Part shown: positions 57,001 through 64,000 of the stretch, piece by piece | Position numbering within the stretch: the stretch's first letter is position 1 | Layout of the letters: every line of letters begins with the position of its first letter | Assembly (NCBI GenBank): GCA_029168955.1 | Contig: JAPDOI010000291.1 | Span: forward strand, 1-64,000 | Direction: 5' to 3' | Length of the DNA: 64,000 nt | DNA from: Aplectana chamaeleonis | Taxonomy: Eukaryota; Nematoda; Chromadorea; Rhabditida; Cosmocercidae | The notes under the pieces: generated by a model | Told to the model about the DNA's origin: nothing | What the model saw: the letters and a program-made list of their open reading frames with translations, nothing else | Databases searched by the model: none | Program-made: the position numbers and the translations under genes

Positions 57001-60000
57001 CACCCTCCATGTGGTATTCGTTCGGCTTCGCCGAAGGATGGGCCGGCTTCGCCTGCCATTCTCCGCGTAGTATTCATCCGGCTTCGCCAAACGATGGGCC
57101 GGCTTCGTCGGCTACTCTCCATGTAGTATTTGTTCGACTTCGCCAAACGATGGGCCGGCTTCGCCGGCTACGCTCCATGTAGTATTCGTTTGGATTCTTC
57201 GAAGGATGGGCCGGCTTCGCCGGCTACCCTCCATGTAGTACTCGTTCGGCTCCTCTGAACGATGGACGGCTTCGTCGGTCACCCTCCATGTAGTATTCGT
57301 TCGACTTCGTCAAACGATGGACAGCTTCGTCGGTCACCCTCCGCGTAGTATTCGTTTAGATTCTTCGAACGATGGGCCGGCTTCGCCGGCTACCCTCCAT
57401 GTAGTATTCGTTCGGCTCCTCCGAACGATGGACAGCTTCGTCGGTCACTCTCCGCGTAGTATTCATTGGGCTCCGCCAAACGTTGGGCCGGCTTCGTCGG
57501 TCACCCTCCATGTGGTATTCGTTCGGCTACGCCGAACGATGGGCCGGCTTCGCCGGCTACTCTCCATGAAGTATTCGTTCGACTTCGCCGAAGGATGCAC
57601 CGGATTCGCCGCCCACCTTCCGCGTGGTATTCGTTCGGTTCCGCCGAACGATGGGCCGGCTTCGCCGACCCCTCTCCCTCTACGTAGTATTCGTTTGGCT
57701 CCGGAGAACGATGGGCCACCCACCGTGTAGGATTCGTTCGGCTTCGCCGAGCAAGGGGCCGGCTTCGCCGACCCTCTTCCCTCTACGTAGTATTCGTTCG
57801 GCTTCGCCGAACGATGGGCCGGCTTCGCCTGCCACTCTCCGCGTAGTATTCATTGGGCTCCGCCAGACGATGGGCAGGCTTCGTCGGTCACCCTCCATGT
57901 GGTATTCGCTCGTCTTCGCCAAACGATGGGCCGGCTTCGCCGGCTACTCTCCATGTAGTATTCGTTCGACTTAGCCGAACGATGAGCCGGCTTCGCCGGC
58001 TACCCTACATGTAGTATTCGTTCGGCTCCGCCGAACGATGCACCGGATTCGCCGCCCACCCTCCGCGTGGTATTCGTTCGGTCCCGCCGAACGATGATCC
58101 GGCTTCGCCGACCCCTCTCCCTCTACGTAGTATTCGTTCGGCTTTGCAGAACGATGGGCCACCCACCGTGTAGAATTCGTTCGGCTTCGCCGAACGATGG
58201 GCCGGCTTCGCCTGCCAGTCTCCATGTGGTATTCGCTCGGCTTCGCCGAACGATGGGCCGGCTTCGCCGGCTACTCTCCATGTAGTATTCGTTCGACTTC
58301 GCCGAACGATGAGCCGGCTTCGCCGGCTACCCTACATGTAGTATTCGTTCGGCTTCGCAGAACGATGGGCCACCCACCGTGTAGGATTCGTTCGGCTTCG
58401 CCGAGCAAGGGGCCGGCTTCGCCGACCCTCTTCCCTCTACGTAGTATTCGTTCGGCTTCGCCGAACGATGGGCCGGCTTCGCCTGCCACTCTCCGCGTAG
58501 TATTCATCCGGCTTCGCCGAACGATGGACAGCTTCGTCGGTCACCCTCCATGTGGTATTCGTTCGGCTTCGCCGAGCGATGGGCCGGCTTCGCCTGCCAC
58601 TCTCCGCGTAGTATTCTTTGGGCTCCGCCAAACATTGGGCCGGCTTCGTCGGTCACCCTCCATGTGGTATTCGTTCGGCTTCGCCGAACGATGGGCCGGC
58701 TTCGCCGGCTACTCTCCATGTAGTATTCGTTCGACTTCGCCGAACGATGCACCGGCTTCGCCGACCCCTCTCCCACTACGTAGTATTCGTTCGGCTTCGC
58801 AGAACGATGGGCCACCCACCGTATAGGATTCGTTCGACTTCGCCGAACGATGGGCCGGCTTAGCCTGCCACTCTCCGCGTAGTATCCGTTTGGATTCTTC
58901 AAACGATGGGCCGGCTTCACCGGCTACCCTCCATGTAGTATTCGTTCGGCTCCTCCGAACGATGGACAGCTTCGTCGGTCACCCTCCATGTGGTATTCGT
59001 TCGGCTTCGCCGAGCGATGGGCCGGCTTCGCCTGCCACTCTCCGCGCAGTAGTCATTGGGCTCCGCCAAACGATGGGCCGGTTTCGTCGGTCGCCTTCCA
59101 TGTGGTACTCGTTCGGCTTCGCCTAACGATGGGCCGGCTTCGCCTGCCACTCTCCGCGTAGTATTCTTTGGGCTCCGCCAAACATTGGGCCGGCTTCGTC
59201 GGTCACCCTCCATGTGGTATTCGTTCGGCTTCGCCGAACGATGGGCCGGCTTCGCCGGCTACTCTCCATGTAGTATTCGTTCGACTTCGCCGAACGATGC
59301 ACCGGATTCGCCGGCTACCCTACATGTAGTATTAGTTCGGCTCCGCCGAACGATGCACCAGATTCGCCGCCCACCCTCCGCGTGGTATTCGTTCGGTTCC
59401 GCCGAACGATGCGCCGGCTTCGCCGACCCCTCTCCCTCTACGTAGTATTCGTTCGGCTTCGCAGAACGATGGGCCACCCACCGTATAGGATTCGTTCGAC
59501 TTCGCCGAACGATGGGCCGGCTTAGCCTGCCACTCTCCGCGTAGTATTCATTGGGCTCCGCCAAGCGATGGGACGGCTTCGTCGGCTACCCTCTACGTAG
59601 TATTCGTTCGGCTTCGCCGAACGATGGGCCGGCTTAGTCGGCTACTCACCGCGTAGTATTCGTTTGGATTCTTCAAACGATGGGCAGGCTTCGTCGGTCA
59701 CCCTCCATGTGGTATTCGCTCGGCTTCGCCGAACGATGGGCCGGCTTCGCCGGCTACTCTCCATGTAGTATTCGTTCGACTTCGCCGAACGATGAGCCGG
59801 CTTCGCCGGCTACCCTACATGTAGTATTCGTTCGGCTCCTCCGAACGATGGACAGCTTCGTCGGTCACTCTCCGCGTAGTATTCATTGGGCTCCGCCAAA
59901 CGTTGGGCCGGCTTTGTCGGTCACCCTCCATGTGGTATTCGTTCGGCTACGCCGAACGATGGGCCGGCTTCGCCGGCTACTCTCCATGAAGTATTCGTTC

Positions 60001-63000
60001 GACTTCGCCGAAGGATGCACCGGATTCGCCGCCCACCTTCCGCGTGGTATTCGTTCGGTTCCGCCGAACGATGGGCCGGCTTCGCCGACCCCTCTCCCTC
60101 TACGTAGTATTCGTTTGGCTCCGGAGAACGATGGGCCACCCACCGTGTAGGATTCGTTCGGCTTCGCCGAGCAAGGGAGGCCGGCTTTGCCGACCCTCTT
60201 CCCTCTACGTAGTATTCGTTCGGCTTCGCCGAACGATGGGCCGGCTTTGCCTGCCACTCTCCGCGTAGTATTCATTGGGCTCCGCCAGACGATGGGCAGG
60301 CTTCGTCGGTCACCCTCCATGTGGTATTCGCTCGGCTTCGCCGAACGATGGGCCGGCTTCGCCGGCTACTCTCCATGTAATATTCGTTCGACTTCGCCGA
60401 ACGATGAGCCGGCTTCGCCGGCTACCCTACACGTAGTATTCGTTCGGCTCCGCCGAACGATGCACCGGATTCGCCGCCCACCCTCCGCTTGGTATTCGTT
60501 CGGTTCCGCCGAACGATGATCCGGCTTCGCCGACCCCTCTCCCTCTACGTAGTATTCGTTCGGCTTTGCAGAACGATGGGCCACCCACCGTGTAGAGATT
60601 CGTTCGGCTTCGCCGAACGATGGAGCCAACTTCGCCTGCCAGTCTCCATGTGGTATTCGCTCGGCTTCGCCGAACGATGGGCCGGCTTCGCCGGCTACTC
60701 TCCATGTAGTATTCGTTCGACTTCGCCGAACGATGAGCCGGCTTCGCCGGCTACCCTACATGTAGTATTCGTTCGGCTTCGCCGAACGATGCACCGGATT
60801 CGCCGCCCACCCTCCGCGTGGTATTCGTTCGGTTCCGCCGAACGATGCGCCGGCTTCGCCGACCCCTCTCCTTCTACGTAGTATTCGTTCGGCTTCGCAG
60901 AACGATGGGCCACCCACCGTGTAGGATTCGTTCGGCTTCGCCGAGCAAGAGGCCGGCTTCGCCGACCCTCTTCCCTCTACGTAGTATTCGTTCGGTTTCG
61001 CCGAACGATGGGCCGGCTTCGCCTGCCACTCTCCGCGTAGTATTCATCCGGCTTCGCCGAACGATGGGCCGGCTTAGTCGGCTACTCTCCGCGTAGTATC
61101 CGTTTGGATTCGCCTAACGATGGGCCGGCTTCGCCTGCCACTCTCCGCGTAGTATTCATTGGGCTCCGCCAAACATTGGGCCGGCTTCACCGGCTACCCT
61201 CCATGTAGTATTCGTTCGGCTCCTCCGAACGATGGACAGCTTCGTCGGTCACCCTCCATGTGGTATTCGTTCGGCTTCGCCGAGCGATGGGCCGGCTTCG
61301 CCTGCCACTCTCCGCGCAGTAGTCATTGGGCTCCGCCAAACGATGGGCCGGTTTCGTCGGTCGCCCTCCATGTGGTACTCGTTCGGCTTCGCCTAACGAT
61401 GGGCCGGCTTCGCCTGCCACTCTCCGCGTAGTATTCATTGGGCTCCGCCAAACATTGGGCCGGCTTCGTCGGTCACCCTCCATGTGGTATTCGTTCGGCT
61501 TCGCCGAACGATGCACCGGATTCGCCGCCCACCCTCCGCGTGGTATTCGTTCGGTTCCGCCGAACGATGCGCCGGCTTCGCCGACCCCTCTCCCTCTACG
61601 TAGTATTCGTTCGGCTTCGCAGAACGATAGGCCACCCACCGTATAGGATTCGTTCGACTTCGCTGAACGATGGGCCGGCTTCGTCGGCTACTCTCTATGT
61701 AGTATTAGTTCGACTTCGCCGAACGATGAGCCGGCTTCGCCGGCTACCCTACATGTAGTATTCGTTCGGCTCCGCCGAACGATGCACCGGATTCGCCGCC
61801 CACCCTCCGCGTGGTATTCGTTCGGTTCCGCCGAACGATGCGCCGGCTTCGCCGACCCCTCTCCCTCTACGTAGTATTCGTTCGGCTTCGCAGAACGATG
61901 GGCCACCCACCGTGTAGGATTCGTTCGGCTTCGCCGAGCAAGGGGCCGGCTTCGCCGACCCTCTTCCCTCTACGAAGTATTCGTTCGGCTTCGCCGAACG
62001 ATGGGCCGGCTTCGTCGGCTACTCTCTATGTAGTATTAGTTCGACTTCGCCGAACGATGAGCCGGCTTCGCCGGCTACCCTACATGTAGTATTCGTTCGG
62101 CTCCGCCGAACGATGCACCGGATTCGCCGCCCACCCTCCGCGTGGTATTCGTTCGGTTCCGCCGAACGATGCGCCGGCTTCGCCGACCCCTCTCCCTCTA
62201 CGTAGTATTCGTTCGGCTTCGCAGAACGATAGGCCACCCACCGTATAGGATTCGTTCGACTTCGCTGAACGATGGGCCGGCTTCGTCGGCTACTCTCTAT
62301 GTAGTATTAGTTCGACTTCGCCGAACGATGAGCCGGCTTCGCCGGCTACCCTACATGTAGTATTCGTTCGGCTCCGCCGAACGATGCACCGGATTCGCCG
62401 CCCACCCTCCGCGTGATATTCGTTCGGTTCCGCCGAACGATGCGCCGGCTTCGCCGACCCCTTTCCCTCTACGTAGTATTCGTTCGGCTTCGCAGAACGA
62501 TGGGCCACCCACCGTGTAGGATTCGTTCGGCTTCGCCGAGCAAGGGGCCGGCTTCGCCGACCCTCTTCCCTCTACGAAGTATTCGTTCGGCTTCGCCGAA
62601 CGATGGGCCGGCTTCGCCTGCCACTCTCCGCGTAGTATTCATCCGGCTTCGCCGAACGATGGGCCGGCTTAGTCGGCTACTCACCGCGTAGTATTCGTTT
62701 GGATTCTTCAAACGATGGGCCGGCTTCACCGGCTACCCTCCATGTAGTATTCGTTCGGCTCCTCCGAACGATGGACAGCTTCGTCGGTCACCCTCCATGT
62801 GGTATTCGTTCGGCTTCGCCGAACGATGGGCCGGCTTCGCCTGCCACTCTCCGCGCAGTAGTCATTGGGCTCCGCCAAACGATGGGCCGGTTTCGTCGGT
62901 CGCCCTCCATGTGGTACTCGTTCGGCTTCGCCTAACGATGGGCCGGCTTCGCCTGCCACTCTCCGCGTAGTATTCTTTGGGCTCCGCCAAACATTCGGCC

Positions 63001-64000
63001 GGCTTCGTCGGTCACCCTCCATGTGGTATTCGTTCGGCTTCGCCGAACGATGGGCCGGCTTCGCCGGCTACTCTCCATGTAGTATTCGTTCGACTTCGCC
63101 GAACGATGCACCGGATTCGCCGGCTACCCTACATGTAGTATTCGTTCGGCTCCGCCGAACGATGCACCAGATTCGCCGCCCACCCTCCGCGTGGTATTCG
63201 TTCGGTTCCGCCGAACGATGCGCCAACTTCATGCCGACCCCCTCTCCCTCTACGTAGTATTCGTTCGGCTTCGCAGAACGATGGGCCACCCACCGTATAG
63301 GATTCGTTCGACTTCGCCGAACGATGGGCCGGCTTAGCCTGCCACTCTCCGCGTAGTATTCATTGGGCTCCGCCAAGCGATGTGACGGCTTCGTCGGCTA
63401 CCCTACATGTAGTATTCGTTCGGCTCCGCCGAACGATGCACCGGCTTCGTCGGCTACTCTCTATGTAGTATTTGTTCGACTTCGCCGAACGATGGGCCGG
63501 CTTCGTCGGCTACTCTCTATGTAGTATTAGTTCGACTTCGCCGAACGATGAGCCGGCTTCGCCGGCTACCCTACATGTAGTATTCGTTCGGCTCCGCCGA
63601 ACGATGCACCGGATTCGCCGCCCACCCTCCGCGTGGTATTCGTTCGGTTCCGCCGAACGATGCGCCGGCTTCGCCGACCCCTCTCCGCGCAGTAGTCAAT
63701 GGGCTCCGCCAAACGATGGGCCGGTTTCGTCGGTCGCCCTCCATGTGGTACTCGTTCGGCTTCGCCTAACGATGGGCCGGCTTCGCCTGCCACTCTCCGC
63801 GTAGTATTCGTTTGGATTCTTCAAACGATGGGCCGGCTTCACCGGCTACCCTCCATGTAGTATTCGTTCGGCTCCTCCGAACGATGGACAGCTTCGCCGG
63901 CTACTCTCCATGTAGTATTCGTTCGACTTCGCCGAACGATGGGCCGGCTTAGCCTGCCACTCTCCGCGTAGTATTTATTGGGCTCCGCCAAGCGATGGGC
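54081..64000 (-). repeat. Second satellite, inverted block (continues past window)
   Basis: The same monomer family on the opposite strand, about 9.9 kb. Monomer lengths are 55-56 bp, with 60-bp types (ending CCCTCTCCCT or CCTCTTCCCT) and a 43-bp type (GCAGAACGATGGGCCACCCA, which lacks the second hairpin). Larger repeats: a six-monomer unit of 331 bp and a five-monomer form of 271 bp at 61,690-62,510; near-identical segments at 57,317-57,730 and 59,850-60,150 (offset about 2.42 kb); 55,745 and 56,911 (offset 1,166 bp); 58,890-59,250 and 62,699-63,060 (offset 3,809 bp). All ORFs here are by-products. Confidence 0.95.

Noticed and set aside
54081..64000. Many Arg/Pro-rich ORFs on both strands
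   Set aside because: They are translations of the 55-60-bp satellite; the monomer length is usually not a multiple of three, so ORFs are short and repeat the same few peptides.

Overview
This is eukaryotic DNA, most likely from a nematode and probably a strongylid (clade V) worm. Three things point there: a near-complete RTE-type retrotransposon whose protein closely resembles the RTE copies common in hookworm-like genomes (recalled family knowledge, not a search); three short repeats containing a near-match to the nematode SL1 spliced leader; and candidate 48-bp introns ending in a strong pyrimidine-rich TTTTTGCAG. No bacterial gene organisation, operon or CRISPR array is present.

Layout. 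(1) 1-24,690: a tandem satellite with a 42-bp unit (about 590 unit lengths), made of several unit types arranged in higher-order blocks. Because 42 = 14 x 3, it gives hundreds of long but meaningless open frames on both strands. (2) 24,691-52,065: a 27-kb island of mostly single-copy AT-rich sequence packed with mobile elements. I find three elements with hAT-like ends (TIR of the type CAGGGATGTGCGG; two have perfect 8-bp target duplications, the third a 6/8 match). There are also two TA-flanked inverted-repeat elements, a long foldback element, a full-length but inactivated RTE (33,587-36,868, perfect 10-bp target duplication), a broken CR1/Jockey-like LINE (about 42,950-47,032), a 5'-truncated LINE fragment on the minus strand (30,843-31,845), and a possible solo LTR (42,405-42,783). 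Only three places look like host exons: a terminal exon near 25.5 kb (minus), candidate exons at 40.9-41.5 kb (plus), and a minus-strand gene split by the 6.5-kb hAT-like insertion (exon pieces at 48,767-49,213 and 42,062-42,211). (3) 52,066-64,000: a second, unrelated satellite with monomers of about 55-60 bp (and a 43-bp variant), each with two tiny GAA-triloop hairpins. This array flips orientation abruptly at 54,080/54,081.

How the parts relate. The elements are nested: the 6.5-kb hAT-like element contains the LTR, the CR1-like LINE and an SL1-like repeat. The 1.68-kb hAT-like element at 25,920-27,599 contains another SL1-like repeat and a small, diverged, opposite-strand array of the same 42-bp unit that makes up the first 24.7 kb. 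That is the most interesting relation in the window, because it links a satellite to a transposon-borne minisatellite. No element here has an intact protein, so any mobility would need enzymes supplied from elsewhere.
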